Source: Pedosphaera sp. (GTDB lineage Bacteria > Verrucomicrobiota > Verrucomicrobiia > Limisphaerales > Pedosphaeraceae). From it: 53,824 nt of DNA. The stretch is from assembly GCA_028293325.1 (NCBI GenBank), contig JAQGPA010000174.1, positions 1 to 53,824 on the forward strand, in the 5' to 3' direction. The notes under the pieces were generated by a model, which searched no databases, was not told the DNA's origin, and saw only the letters and a program-made list of their open reading frames with translations. The position numbers and the translations under genes are program-made. How positions within the stretch are numbered: the first letter of the stretch is position 1; each line of letters begins with the position of its first letter. Positions 1 to 8,512 of the stretch are shown piece after piece.

Positions 1-21
1 TGAGTCCCGACCGTGCCGGAC

Positions 22-705
22 TTATTGCCCCTTCACTTCCCCGCTTTTCTCCGGCAATGCCACCAGCCATTCGAATGAAATCTTCACCTCGTCCCCGGTC
101 TTGATCAATCCCAGCCCGATGGTCGGCGCCGGTGGCTTCACCTTGAAATCGGTCATCTTGAGCGGGATCGACCCGCTGACCTTCAGCCGGGACTCATCGA
201 CATTCTCGATGCTCACCGGCAGCGCAATCTGATTGGTCACACCGTTCACCACCAATTCCCCTTTGGTCTCAAACTGAAACGGCGTCCCCGCGGCATGCGG
301 TTCCCTTAAAATCATTTCACCCAGTTGATATTGTATTTTCGGATGCTCCTTCGCATTCATCGCCTCCTGCATAACTTCATCCATCCCGCTCTTGCCGCTC
401 TTCAACGAACGCACTGGAATCGATGCCGCCACCCGCGCTGCCAGTTTACCCCCCGTCACACCCGCCAATGCCGCCTGGGATTGATCCAGCTTCACACCCG
501 CCGGCAATTCCAAATCGCCGCCGATAATCTGCCCCTCCATCGTCCAATCATGGATGGTGGACGTCCCTTCAATCCGCACTTTGCTGCCCGGCTTGGCCTC
601 GTACCGCGTCACGTCTGCCGCGCGCAACGGCGAAGCCAATACGAGCATTGCACCCGCCAAAATCGCAATCGAATGCGCCACGAATGTTGCCTTTTTAAAT
701 TTCAA
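22..705 (-). CDS. YceI-family periplasmic lipid-binding-like protein
   Basis: The 227-aa product opens with a cleavable signal peptide (hydrophobic residues about 10-28, then an ...SPLRAA-type cleavage region) followed by a single YceI-type beta-barrel domain: an N-terminal KVRIEGTSTIHDW stretch, the MTDFKVKPP strand near the C-terminus and a final KISFEW strand. YceI proteins form lipocalin-like barrels that bind isoprenoid or other amphipathic molecules in the periplasm; the ligand here is unknown. The start is TTG, chosen because it encodes the signal peptide and has a GAAGGA ribosome-binding site 5 nt upstream. The gene overlaps the end of the oxidoreductase gene by 11 nt, so it is probably translated from the same mRNA. 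The family assignment is firm; the ligand is inference. Confidence 0.85.
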   Translation of the reverse strand: MKFKKATFVAHSIAILAGAMLVLASPLRAADVTRYEAKPGSKVRIEGTSTIHDWTMEGQIIGGDLELPAGVKLDQSQAALAGVTGGKLAARVAASIPVRSLKSGKSGMDEVMQEAMNAKEHPKIQYQLGEMILREPHAAGTPFQFETKGELVVNGVTNQIALPVSIENVDESRLKVSGSIPLKMTDFKVKPPAPTIGLGLIKTGDEVKISFEWLVALPEKSGEVKGQ

Positions 706-2089
706 ACCATTCCTTCTGTAAAATAATCTTCCCGCCTTTCACGATTGCTTCATTCGCCTTGATGGCGGCCACCGTCGCTTCAAATCCCTCCCGGTAACCG
801 GCCGCCGGCAATCGGCTCTTGGACAGTCCCGCCAGGTATTCCCGCAAACCGTTCGTGTCATTCCCAAAGTTTGCCGTGAAATCCTCCACGCCCGTGGCGA
901 CCACGTTGCTGTTCTGAATAAAGGCCGCCAGCGCATAATGCAACGGCGTCTCCGCATCCGCCGCTTCCTCGCCCGGCTTCTCCTGTTGCGCCGTCAGCTT
1001 CGTCGCGTTGGCCGCCAGCGCAATGCCGGTCTCCTGGTAAAACTGATCCTTGCGCGCGTAAACCTCCCAGCCCAACAGCGGCGAATCCGCCTCCTTGAAC
1101 ATCCACGCCTTGCCCCCGCGCATCATCATCACCGCCGCATCCGTACCGTACAATATGTCGTACTCCGCATCAAACGAGTTCGCCAGCGTGCAGTCGTATA
1201 AAAAATTCATCCCGCCCGGATATTCAAACACCGCCTGCACCGTGTCCGCCACCGTGCGGCTATCCTGCCATTTCAGGATGCCGCCAAATCCCGACACCGC
1301 CGTTGGCCGGCTGTTGACAAACCAACTGATCAAATCCAATTGATGAATCCCCAACTCGCCCGCCAGCCCCGCCGAGGTTTCGCTCGCCAGCCGCCAGTTA
1401 ATCTCCTTCTCCCGTTCCGGCTTGGGCGAAGTCCGCCGCCAGCTTTGCTTCTTATGCCATTGTGAACGGGCCATCACGGTCCGGCCCAACGCACCGCTGC
1501 GGATAAACTGCAACAGAAAATGCCGCTGCGGATCGGACCGCGTTTGCAATCCGGATTGAAAATTGAGTTTCCCCGCCGCCTTCGCCGCCTGTGCGATGAT
1601 CCGCGCGTCGTCCGCTGTCGTCGCCAGCGGCGCCTCGCAATAAACATGTTTCCCCGCCTGCAACGCCGCCACCACTACCTCCCGGTGTTGATGCGAAGGT
1701 GTTGCCACGATCACCGCCTGCACATTTTTCTGCTCCAGCAGTTTGTGATAATCGGAAAATGTTTCCGCCTTGGGCGCAGCTTCCTGCGCGCGACGCCGAA
1801 ACGGCTCGTAAGTTTCGGCAATGGCCACCACCGGCGCATTTGGCAGCCGCGCCAGCGCATTGAGAATTTCGCGCCCCCAAACTCCGCAGCCAATCACTCC
1901 GCACGCCACCGGTGCACCCATGGTCTTATAGGTGGTTGCCCCGGGCGCGGCGGCGCTGGCGTTCTCCTCCGCCCGCAGCGGTACGCCGCGCATGAGCATC
2001 ATCAACGTGCCAAACGAAGTTCCCCGGATGAATTGACGCCGGTTAAATTCCCCGGCCCCCTGCTCGGCTTCATCCGGTTTCGAGCTCAT
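695..2089 (-). CDS. Gfo/Idh/MocA-family NAD(P)-dependent oxidoreductase, Tat-exported
   Basis: The 464-aa product carries a twin-arginine signal (NRRQFIRG, about residues 16-23) followed by a hydrophobic stretch ending in PLRAEE, so it is probably exported folded with its cofactor. The Rossmann motif is VIGCGVWG. The family's EKP motif is altered: where C-E-K-P is usual, the sequence reads CEAPLA, so the conserved lysine is alanine. The C-terminal half has the alpha/beta fold typical of sugar-derivative oxidoreductases. I start at the ATG at 2089, because it gives an ATGA overlap with the upstream ThuA-like gene; the reading frame stays open about 19 codons further upstream. The neighbouring fucosidase and ThuA protein suggest sugar metabolism. 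The substrate cannot be told. Confidence 0.88.
   Translation of the reverse strand: MSSKPDEAEQGAGEFNRRQFIRGTSFGTLMMLMRGVPLRAEENASAAAPGATTYKTMGAPVACGVIGCGVWGREILNALARLPNAPVVAIAETYEPFRRRAQEAAPKAETFSDYHKLLEQKNVQAVIVATPSHQHREVVVAALQAGKHVYCEAPLATTADDARIIAQAAKAAGKLNFQSGLQTRSDPQRHFLLQFIRSGALGRTVMARSQWHKKQSWRRTSPKPEREKEINWRLASETSAGLAGELGIHQLDLISWFVNSRPTAVSGFGGILKWQDSRTVADTVQAVFEYPGGMNFLYDCTLANSFDAEYDILYGTDAAVMMMRGGKAWMFKEADSPLLGWEVYARKDQFYQETGIALAANATKLTAQQEKPGEEAADAETPLHYALAAFIQNSNVVATGVEDFTANFGNDTNGLREYLAGLSKSRLPAAGYREGFEATVAAIKANEAIVKGGKIILQKEWFEI
711..716 (-). promoter_or_regulatory. Ribosome binding site for the TTG-started YceI gene
   Basis: Read on the minus strand this is GAAGGA, 5 nt before the TTG at 705. 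It lies inside the last codons of the oxidoreductase gene. An ATG three codons upstream in another frame (708-710) is followed at once by a stop, which supports the TTG as the real start. Confidence 0.55.
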
Positions 2090-2967
2090 TGCGCGGAAAG
2101 GGTCTTCTGCGGCACGGCATTGCCCTGCTCCAATCCCAGCGCCCACTTAATGCCGCCCAGCAGATGCGCCTGATAAATCGGGCTCTCCCACACATCTTCC
2201 CGGTGTCCCAGCGAGGTGTAAAAAACATTTCCCTTGCCGTACTTCCTGCACCAGGCAATCGGGTAATCCCCCGCCCCGCCGGTGTTCGGATGTTTGTCCA
2301 GCGACAACAAACCATGCACCCGGTCGCGCGAAAAATTCTTCATCAAATAAATTTCATCCTTCACCACGTACGATTTCCCAATCGCGCGGGTCGCCGGATG
2401 CCGCAGGTCCTGGTTCAGGCACTCCACCGTGGCCTGCTCATGATGCTCCTTGAATTCCGCGCCAAGCATGTCGATATATGGATCCACTTCCCCGTCCTTG
2501 TGATGAAACATGTCCGCCGCCGAGTGGGTGGCGATAAACGCCTTGCCGGATTTGATCCAGTCCAAAAACGCCGCCTCGTCCGGCAGCGGCAGCGTGCCGG
2601 TCGTGTTGGCAAACACCACCCCGTCATAATTTTTCAGCGCGGTCGCGTTCATTTTTTCCGCCAGCACCCGCACAATGGCGGCATCCACCTTCGCCTGATC
2701 CGGCTTGCCATCCGCCCCTTTGAAATCCGCGTCGGTCGGCTCCACCCGCGCATAATCGACGGTGAATGCCCCGCTCTTCGCGCCCAATTCCGCCAGCACC
2801 TTCTCCGCCGTCGGAATCGAACTGTGCCGGAAACCCTTGGTCACCGTAACCACCAGCAACCGCTTCGGCGCCTTCTCCGCCGCCCACGACTGCCCCGACG
2901 CCACCGCCACGATTGCCGCCCCTGCCAACAACAAACTGGCCCAATTCCAACATTTTTGTAGGTTCAT
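2086..2967 (-). CDS. ThuA-like domain protein (trehalose-utilisation-type), secreted
   Basis: The 293-aa form starting at 2967 begins with a classic signal peptide (NLQKCWNW, a hydrophobic core to about residue 24, then SWAAEK). The mature part is one ThuA domain, a class I glutamine-amidotransferase-like fold. KRLLVVTVTKGFRHSS opens it, GKAFIATHSAADMF corresponds to the nucleophile-elbow region but lacks a cysteine, and VFYTSLGHREDVWESP is the family's C-terminal signature. The frame is open upstream to 3108, but that extension would bury the signal peptide. The stop overlaps the start of the oxidoreductase gene (ATGA), implying coupled translation. ThuA proteins accompany Gfo/Idh/MocA oxidoreductases in many Verrucomicrobia and Planctomycetes; their biochemical role is unsettled. 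Confidence 0.85.
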   Translation of the reverse strand: MNLQKCWNWASLLLAGAAIVAVASGQSWAAEKAPKRLLVVTVTKGFRHSSIPTAEKVLAELGAKSGAFTVDYARVEPTDADFKGADGKPDQAKVDAAIVRVLAEKMNATALKNYDGVVFANTTGTLPLPDEAAFLDWIKSGKAFIATHSAADMFHHKDGEVDPYIDMLGAEFKEHHEQATVECLNQDLRHPATRAIGKSYVVKDEIYLMKNFSRDRVHGLLSLDKHPNTGGAGDYPIAWCRKYGKGNVFYTSLGHREDVWESPIYQAHLLGGIKWALGLEQGNAVPQKTLSAQ

Positions 2968-3070
2968 ATAATATTTACCGCATTCCAAAACTTCTTTCCA
3001 TGCCATGACAACCAACATTTTGAACTGATCTTCACGCAATAGACCAGCCACCGACCATCTTATCCCTCGT

Positions 3071-3082
3071 CCCGCATGCGGG
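3071..3082. repeat. Palindromic dispersed repeat, copy 1
   Basis: Perfect 12-bp palindrome CCCGCATGCGGG followed by AAGAGG, in the 182-bp gap between the fucosidase and ThuA genes. The same palindrome with the same AAGAGG flank recurs at 24121-24132, which points to a dispersed intergenic repeat family. Confidence 0.55.
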
Positions 3083-3149
3083 AAGAGGGCCGGGTTGAGG
3101 GTCCCCATCTCTTATCCCATTTATCAGACTGCCAACGCAGCCATCAAAT

Positions 3150-4490
3150 TCATTTCTGTTCGACCGCCATGCCCGCCTCCATCACTTGCGGCGCGCCCTT
3201 GATTTCCACCGCCACCACCGTGGCGATCGGCTCCGGCCTCATGTCCGGCAGGGTGATTACTTTGCCGTTCACGTCTTCTTCCACACTCAGTTTCTCCCCC
3301 GGCCGCGTCAGCAAATACGCTTTTTCCACGTCATTGGACACCGGCACATGGAGCTTGCCATACGCCGGCCTCTCAAACAGGTGCAAATACAACTTGCCCG
3401 GCTTCTGCGTGCAACGCCCGTTGAACGGCAGCTTCCCAAACGCGCTGGCGCTCGTGCCATAAATCGCCTCGCCGTTCGCCTGCATCCACGCTCCCGCTTC
3501 GCGCAATCGTTCCACTTCTGGCGCCGGTATCTCCCCCGTCGCATCCGGCCCCACGTTCAACAAATAATTGCCCCCCTTGCTCGCGATATCAATCAGGTTC
3601 CGCACCAGCATCCGGGTGGTTTTGAAATTATTGTCGTAGGCTTTGTAACCCCACGTGTCGTTGATCGTCATACAGGTTTCCCAATCGCGCTTCAAACCCG
3701 TCGCGGGAATTTCCTGCTCCGGCGTCAGGCTGTCGCCCGGAATACCGCCGCCCAACCGGTTGTTCACCACAATCCCCGGCTGCAACTTCAGCAACGGCAG
3801 AAATTTCTCCGCGCGCGCTCTCGTCATATCCACCGGCGTGTCCCACCACAACACCGCAACGTCGCCGTAATTCGACAACAACTCCCGCACCTGCGGCACC
3901 GCCTTCTTGTCGATGTATTCATCCATGCTCCCCTCCTGCGCCTTGTCCCAATGCCCGCCATGAGCCGCGCCACCCGGATACCCCCAGTCCTGCGCCTGTG
4001 AATAATAGAATCCCAATTTAATGTCCTGCTTGCGACACGCCGCGGCCAATTCCGCCAGCGGATCGCGCTTGAACGGTGTCGCGTCATAAATGTTGTACGG
4101 GCTCGCCTTGGAATGAAACATCGCGAACCCGTCATGATGCTTGGCCGTGATGACGATATATTTCATCCCTGCCTGCTTCGCCGTGGCCACCCATTCCTCG
4201 GCGTTGAACTTCACTGGATTGAACTGTCCCGGATACTTCCCGTATTCCGCGAGCGGAATTTTGCCCGTATTCATGATCCATTCCCCGAGGCCCGGAATCT
4301 TCCGCTCTTGATACGTCCCCGCCGGCACCGAATAAACTCCCCAATGAATGAACATCCCGAACCGCGCCTCGCGCCACCACTGCATCCGCGCGTCCCGTTG
4401 CTCCCCGGTTTCCGACGTGGCCTGTTCCTGCGCCCGCAATGTCACCGTCATCAACGTCAGCGCCACGGTTAAAATATTCCAAATTTTCAT
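3150..4490 (-). CDS. GH29 alpha-L-fucosidase, secreted
   Basis: The 446-aa product has a signal peptide (residues 1-20, ending LRAQ) and a complete GH29 catalytic domain. Diagnostic motifs are FGMFIHWGVYSVPAG (about 43-57), ITAKHHDGFAMFHS, KLGFYYSQAQDWG and VAVLWWDTP, whose aspartate (D217) sits where the GH29 nucleophile is expected; GGNYLLNVGPDATGEIP closes the barrel. The enzyme should release terminal L-fucose with retention of configuration, outside the cytoplasm. It is the first gene of the minus-strand run that continues, after a 182-bp gap, into ThuA, oxidoreductase and YceI. Fucose release followed by sugar oxidation is a plausible pathway but is inferred from position only. Confidence 0.93.
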   Translation of the reverse strand: MKIWNILTVALTLMTVTLRAQEQATSETGEQRDARMQWWREARFGMFIHWGVYSVPAGTYQERKIPGLGEWIMNTGKIPLAEYGKYPGQFNPVKFNAEEWVATAKQAGMKYIVITAKHHDGFAMFHSKASPYNIYDATPFKRDPLAELAAACRKQDIKLGFYYSQAQDWGYPGGAAHGGHWDKAQEGSMDEYIDKKAVPQVRELLSNYGDVAVLWWDTPVDMTRARAEKFLPLLKLQPGIVVNNRLGGGIPGDSLTPEQEIPATGLKRDWETCMTINDTWGYKAYDNNFKTTRMLVRNLIDIASKGGNYLLNVGPDATGEIPAPEVERLREAGAWMQANGEAIYGTSASAFGKLPFNGRCTQKPGKLYLHLFERPAYGKLHVPVSNDVEKAYLLTRPGEKLSVEEDVNGKVITLPDMRPEPIATVVAVEIKGAPQVMEAGMAVEQK

Positions 4491-4696
4491 CTTTTGACTC
4501 TCTACCAGATTAAGGCTCGGTCATTGAAATGGTTTTCAGCAGCCTCTCCCGCCCGGTGGGCAGCACAAATTACGGCTGGATTTAAAAAATATTATTCCAA
4601 CACCCGCCGCCCGTCCATTCGCAAATGGTGCTCCCGCCCACAATAAATTCATTGGCTTAAGCCCCGTTGCATCCCTTATCTTCCGGGTCGGAAGCT

Positions 4697-5695
4697 ATGA
4701 TTCGCTCGTTTGTTTTCTCAACTGCGGGACACTTGGAAGGCAGGGACATCAACCCGTCTGCGATGCCTGCCATCCTGGCGGATCCCGCTCGCTTTCTTTG
4801 GATTGATCTGGAAGCACCCCCTGAAGCGGAAGCACTGTCCATCCTGGCGGATATTTTTCACTTTCACCCGCTCTCCATCGAGGACTGCATCCAGCCCAGT
4901 CCTTTCCCCAAGGTCGAGGATTACAATCCAGGGCCGGACGATAAATTCGCGCACTACCTTTTCATGGTCATCCATGCGGTCGATTACAACCGGAAGGATT
5001 GCGTGTTTGCCACCAGCGAATTAAATTTTTTCCTCGGTAAAAATTTTCTCGTCACTTACCACGATGTGCCGCTCCGGACCATTAACGCCATCGCGGATCG
5101 CTGTCAAAAAGGCGCTTTGAACGGAGCCCGCGGCCCGGATCGCGTCGCCCATACCCTGCTTGACACCCTGGTCGAAAATTACAAACCGGCCCTGGACGAA
5201 CTCGGCGTGGAAATCTCGGAGCTGGAACAACAGGCCCTCCAGAATCCCGACCAACGCACCATGAACAAGATCCTCCAGACCAAAAAAGAGGTCTTGCACC
5301 TGCGTCGCATCATTGGCCCGCAACGCGACGCCCTCGCCAGGCTTGCTTCGGGTGAATACAAGCTCATCCGCCCACATCTCATCCCTTATTTCCGCGATGT
5401 TTACGATTCCCTCTTCCACATCGGGGAACTGGCCCAAAGCTATACCGATTCCCTGACCGGCATTCTCCAGGTTTATCTGAGCATGTCCTCCAACCGGACC
5501 GGCGAAGTGGTCAAGTTGCTCACCATCATCACCGTTCTCACCACGCCGATGATGATGGTTGGCACGTGGTACGGGATGAACTTCAAGAACATGCCCGAGC
5601 TTCAATCCCCCCACGGCTACCTGGTGGCGAGCCTTTTCGTGGCTCTTTCCACTGCCGCCACTTACTGGTATTTTAAAAGAAACAAATGGTTGTGA
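4697..5695 (+). CDS. corA: CorA-family magnesium/metal transporter
   Basis: The 332-aa product has the long cytosolic alpha/beta N-domain with its coiled helices, and two C-terminal membrane spans. The signature GMN tripeptide ends the first span (GTWYGMNF) and the MPEL loop motif follows directly (FKNMPELQ). Both are needed for ion selectivity in CorA channels, so the protein looks functional. I chose the ATG at 4697; a TTG ten codons upstream is in frame but lacks support. CorA works as a homopentamer in the inner membrane and conducts Mg2+, sometimes Co2+ or Ni2+. The gene stands alone, divergent from the fucosidase across about 200 bp and followed 65 bp later by a sensor kinase with no obvious functional link. 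Confidence 0.92.
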   Translation: MIRSFVFSTAGHLEGRDINPSAMPAILADPARFLWIDLEAPPEAEALSILADIFHFHPLSIEDCIQPSPFPKVEDYNPGPDDKFAHYLFMVIHAVDYNRKDCVFATSELNFFLGKNFLVTYHDVPLRTINAIADRCQKGALNGARGPDRVAHTLLDTLVENYKPALDELGVEISELEQQALQNPDQRTMNKILQTKKEVLHLRRIIGPQRDALARLASGEYKLIRPHLIPYFRDVYDSLFHIGELAQSYTDSLTGILQVYLSMSSNRTGEVVKLLTIITVLTTPMMMVGTWYGMNFKNMPELQSPHGYLVASLFVALSTAATYWYFKRNKWL

Positions 5696-5760
5696 TGCCA
5701 ACTTTAATTCGCCATCACGGCAGCCGCCAGTGAGCCATGTTGCTTTTTATTTAATTTTCC

Positions 5761-7020
5761 ATGCCTCCCAAATCCAGCTTTCTTGACAAGGTCCTCGGTC
5801 GCATCGGCCGGCTCGATGCGGAAGGCCTCCAAACCGTCGTCCAGCGGCTCGCCAGCGAGCGCAGCTTCCTGGAAACCCTCTTCAATACCATCGAGGACGG
5901 TGTTCTCGTGGTCGATGAAAACGGCCGCATTCTCTACTTCAATCAGGCGGTGACCCAGCTCATCGGTCTCAAGGCCAGTGACGCCGAAGGCCAGCTCATC
6001 GCGGATTATCTGCCGGAGTTGGATTGGAAAAAAATGTTCCGGCTGGACACCCAAGGCGGACAGCGCGTCGTCCGCCACGAATTTGAAGTGAATTTTCCGC
6101 GCCCGCGCTTTCTCCGCCTCTACGCGGCGCCGCTGGATGGTGACGCCGTCGGCAGCACCGGTCTGGCGCTCATCCTCCATGACGCCACCGAAGCCAGGCA
6201 GAAGACCTTCGAAGCCATCGAGAGCGAACGCATCCAGGCGCTGACCCTGCTGGCGGCCAGTGTGGCACATGAGATCGGCAATCCACTCAACGCGCTTCAC
6301 ATTCATCTCCAACTAATGGAGCGCGAAATCCGCAAGCTCAAGGCCTCCTCCGGCGCACGCCCCTCCGGAGCCGCCAGTCGTCGCGGAGCACGCACCCACG
6401 CCATGCCCACCGATACCGACACCTTGGACATCGCCGTCAAGCTGGAGCGTTATCTTGATGTCGCCAAAGGGGAGATCAACCGCCTGGATTACATCGTTAC
6501 CCAATTCCTCCAGGCCATTCGCCCGACCACGCCGCAGCTAAAGCCGGCTTCCTTGAACGATGTCGTGGAAAAGACCGTGACGTTGCTGCGCCCGGAAATT
6601 GATAACCGCGGCCTGACCCTAAAGGAAAAGCTGGCGCGGCAACTCCCCCTCGCCCCGCTGGACGCCGCGCAACTCCAGCAAGTCCTGGTCAACCTCGTCA
6701 AAAACGCCATGCAAGCCATGACCAAAGGCGGCGTGCTTACGCTCCGAACTGGCGAGGGCGCTGACGGCGTCTGGGTCAGCGTGGCAGATACCGGCGGCGG
6801 CATCCCGCAGGAGCAAATCAACCGCATCTTTGATCCCTTCTACACCACCAAAAAGCAAGGAACCGGCCTCGGCTTGATGATCGTGCAACGCATTGTTCGC
6901 GCCCACGGTGGACGCATTGAATTGGAAAGCCACGTCAGCCGCGGCACCACCTTCCGCGTCTGGCTGCCGTTGGATACCCGTAAACCCCGCCTGCTTGGGG
7001 CCGCCAGCCCGAATGTCTAA
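5761..7020 (+). CDS. PAS-domain sensor histidine kinase (NtrB-like, soluble)
   Basis: The 419-aa protein has no membrane spans. Order: a short N-terminal helix, a PAS domain (about 35-145; TIEDGVLVVDENGRILYFN), the H-box SVAHEIGNPLNALH with phospho-accepting H170, a low-complexity Ser/Ala/Arg/Gly insert (about 197-217) inside the dimerisation hairpin, then the HATPase domain with N-box LVNLVKNAMQAM, G1 VADTGGGIP, F-box FDPFYTT and G2 GTGLGLMI. It should autophosphorylate in response to a cytosolic signal and pass the phosphate to the sigma-54 activator encoded 116 bp downstream. The insert between H-box and ATPase domain is unusual. No Shine-Dalgarno is visible. The signal is unknown. Confidence 0.9.
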   Translation: MPPKSSFLDKVLGRIGRLDAEGLQTVVQRLASERSFLETLFNTIEDGVLVVDENGRILYFNQAVTQLIGLKASDAEGQLIADYLPELDWKKMFRLDTQGGQRVVRHEFEVNFPRPRFLRLYAAPLDGDAVGSTGLALILHDATEARQKTFEAIESERIQALTLLAASVAHEIGNPLNALHIHLQLMEREIRKLKASSGARPSGAASRRGARTHAMPTDTDTLDIAVKLERYLDVAKGEINRLDYIVTQFLQAIRPTTPQLKPASLNDVVEKTVTLLRPEIDNRGLTLKEKLARQLPLAPLDAAQLQQVLVNLVKNAMQAMTKGGVLTLRTGEGADGVWVSVADTGGGIPQEQINRIFDPFYTTKKQGTGLGLMIVQRIVRAHGGRIELESHVSRGTTFRVWLPLDTRKPRLLGAASPNV

Positions 7021-7136
7021 TCTTTCCCGGTCACACCGGTTTTGGCCACAACCAGATTCAAAGGAACAAGATACCGCAAATTCTACTCTCACCTGCGGAT
7101 TATTCATGTTATTCTGTTTTCCGCTGATTCTGCCTT

Positions 7137-8510
7137 ATGGTTGAAAAGCCCATGTTATTGATTGTGGACGATGAGAAGCCGACCCGCGAAGGCCTGCGGG
7201 CGGCGCTCGAAGATCGTTACGACGTGTACGTGGCCGAAGATGCCAAAGCCGCCATGGAACTGCTCGAACGCGAGCCATTCGCCGTCTTGCTCACCGATTT
7301 CCGCCTGCCCAACGAGGACGGCATGAAACTGATCGGCCGCGCCAAGTCTCTGTCCAAACCGCCCATCTGCATTCTCATGACGGCCTACGGTTCCGAGGAA
7401 CTCGCCGTCGATGCCATGAAACGTGGCGCGGATGATTACATCGCCAAGGGCCGTTTGCAAATTGACGAACTGGAGATGCGCATCGCGCGTGCCCTGCGCC
7501 AGCAAAATCTCGAGGTCGAAAACGTCCACCTCCGCCAGCAGCTTGAAACCAAGTTCGGCATGGAAAACATCGTCGGCGAAGCGCCCGGGATGAAGGACGT
7601 CTTCGACATCGTCCGGCAGGTGGCGCCGACGCGGGCCACGGTATTGCTGGAGGGCGAAAGCGGCACGGGCAAGGAATTGATCGCGCGCGCCATCCACCAA
7701 CTCAGCCCGCGCAACCGCCAGCCCATGGTCACGGTGAATTGCGCCGCGCTCGCCCCCACCCTCCTGGAAAGTGAATTGTTCGGCCATGAAAAAGGGGCGT
7801 ACACCGGCGCGCACGAACGCCGCGTGGGCCGCTTCGAACAAGCCCAGGGCGGCACGCTCTTTCTCGACGAAATTGGCGAAATTGACTCCACCCTACAGGT
7901 CAAGCTGCTCCGCTTTCTCGGTGAACGCACCTATGAACGCGTCGGCTCCAATAAAACCCTGACGGCGGATATCCGCTTGATTACCGCCACCAATAAAAAC
8001 CTCGCGGAACTGGTCAAGGCCGGCACGTTCCGGGAGGATCTTTTTTTCCGGCTGCGCGTGGTGGAGATTCGGATGCCCGCGTTGCGTGAACGAACCGGCG
8101 ACATCCCGTTGCTGGCGCAAAGTTTTCTCCGGGAATACGCCCGCGAAAATGGCAAGGCGATAAAGGATTTCACCGCCGAGGCGCTGGAAACCCTCATGCA
8201 TTACTCCTGGCCGGGCAATGTGCGCGAACTCCGCACCGCCATCGAACACGCGGTGGTGCTCTGTCGCGGCGACCGCATTACCTTGCGCGATCTGCCGCCC
8301 TCGACCCGCGCCGCCCGCGACCTCGATGGCGTGGATTCCCGGCAAGTGTTGACAACGGGCGATTTAACCGTCAAAGAAGCGGAGAAACAGTTGATCGTGC
8401 GGGCCTTAAAGGATGCGGATGGGAACCGAACCCGGGCGGCAGGGAAACTCGGCATGAGCCGGCGGACGCTGCATCGCAAATTGCACAGTTATCACCTTGA
8501 AGGATTTTAA
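7137..8510 (+). CDS. Sigma-54-dependent NtrC-type response regulator
   Basis: The 457-aa product has all three NtrC-class parts. The receiver (1-125) has the acidic pair D11/D12, phospho-acceptor D54 (LLTDFRLP) and K104. The central AAA+ domain has Walker A GESGTGKE (173-180), the sigma-54 contact loop as GAYTGA (canonical GAFTGA with F to Y, a tolerated change), Walker B LFLDEIGEI, and the arginine-rich FREDLFFRLRV segment. The C-terminal Fis-type HTH ends in GMSRRTLHRKL. Once phosphorylated it should oligomerise and open sigma-54 promoters. It pairs with the kinase just upstream. The membrane glycosyltransferase starts 2 nt after its stop, so the three probably form one operon. Confidence 0.93.
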   Translation: MVEKPMLLIVDDEKPTREGLRAALEDRYDVYVAEDAKAAMELLEREPFAVLLTDFRLPNEDGMKLIGRAKSLSKPPICILMTAYGSEELAVDAMKRGADDYIAKGRLQIDELEMRIARALRQQNLEVENVHLRQQLETKFGMENIVGEAPGMKDVFDIVRQVAPTRATVLLEGESGTGKELIARAIHQLSPRNRQPMVTVNCAALAPTLLESELFGHEKGAYTGAHERRVGRFEQAQGGTLFLDEIGEIDSTLQVKLLRFLGERTYERVGSNKTLTADIRLITATNKNLAELVKAGTFREDLFFRLRVVEIRMPALRERTGDIPLLAQSFLREYARENGKAIKDFTAEALETLMHYSWPGNVRELRTAIEHAVVLCRGDRITLRDLPPSTRAARDLDGVDSRQVLTTGDLTVKEAEKQLIVRALKDADGNRTRAAGKLGMSRRTLHRKLHSYHLEGF

Positions 8511-8512
8511 TC

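Noticed and set aside
2968..3108. N-terminal extension of the ThuA-like protein
   Set aside because: It would place 47 residues in front of a clear signal peptide and overlaps the palindromic repeat.
4667..4696. Upstream TTG start for the CorA gene
   Set aside because: The extra ten residues carry no CorA feature and TTG has no ribosome site; the ATG at 4697 fits the family's usual start.
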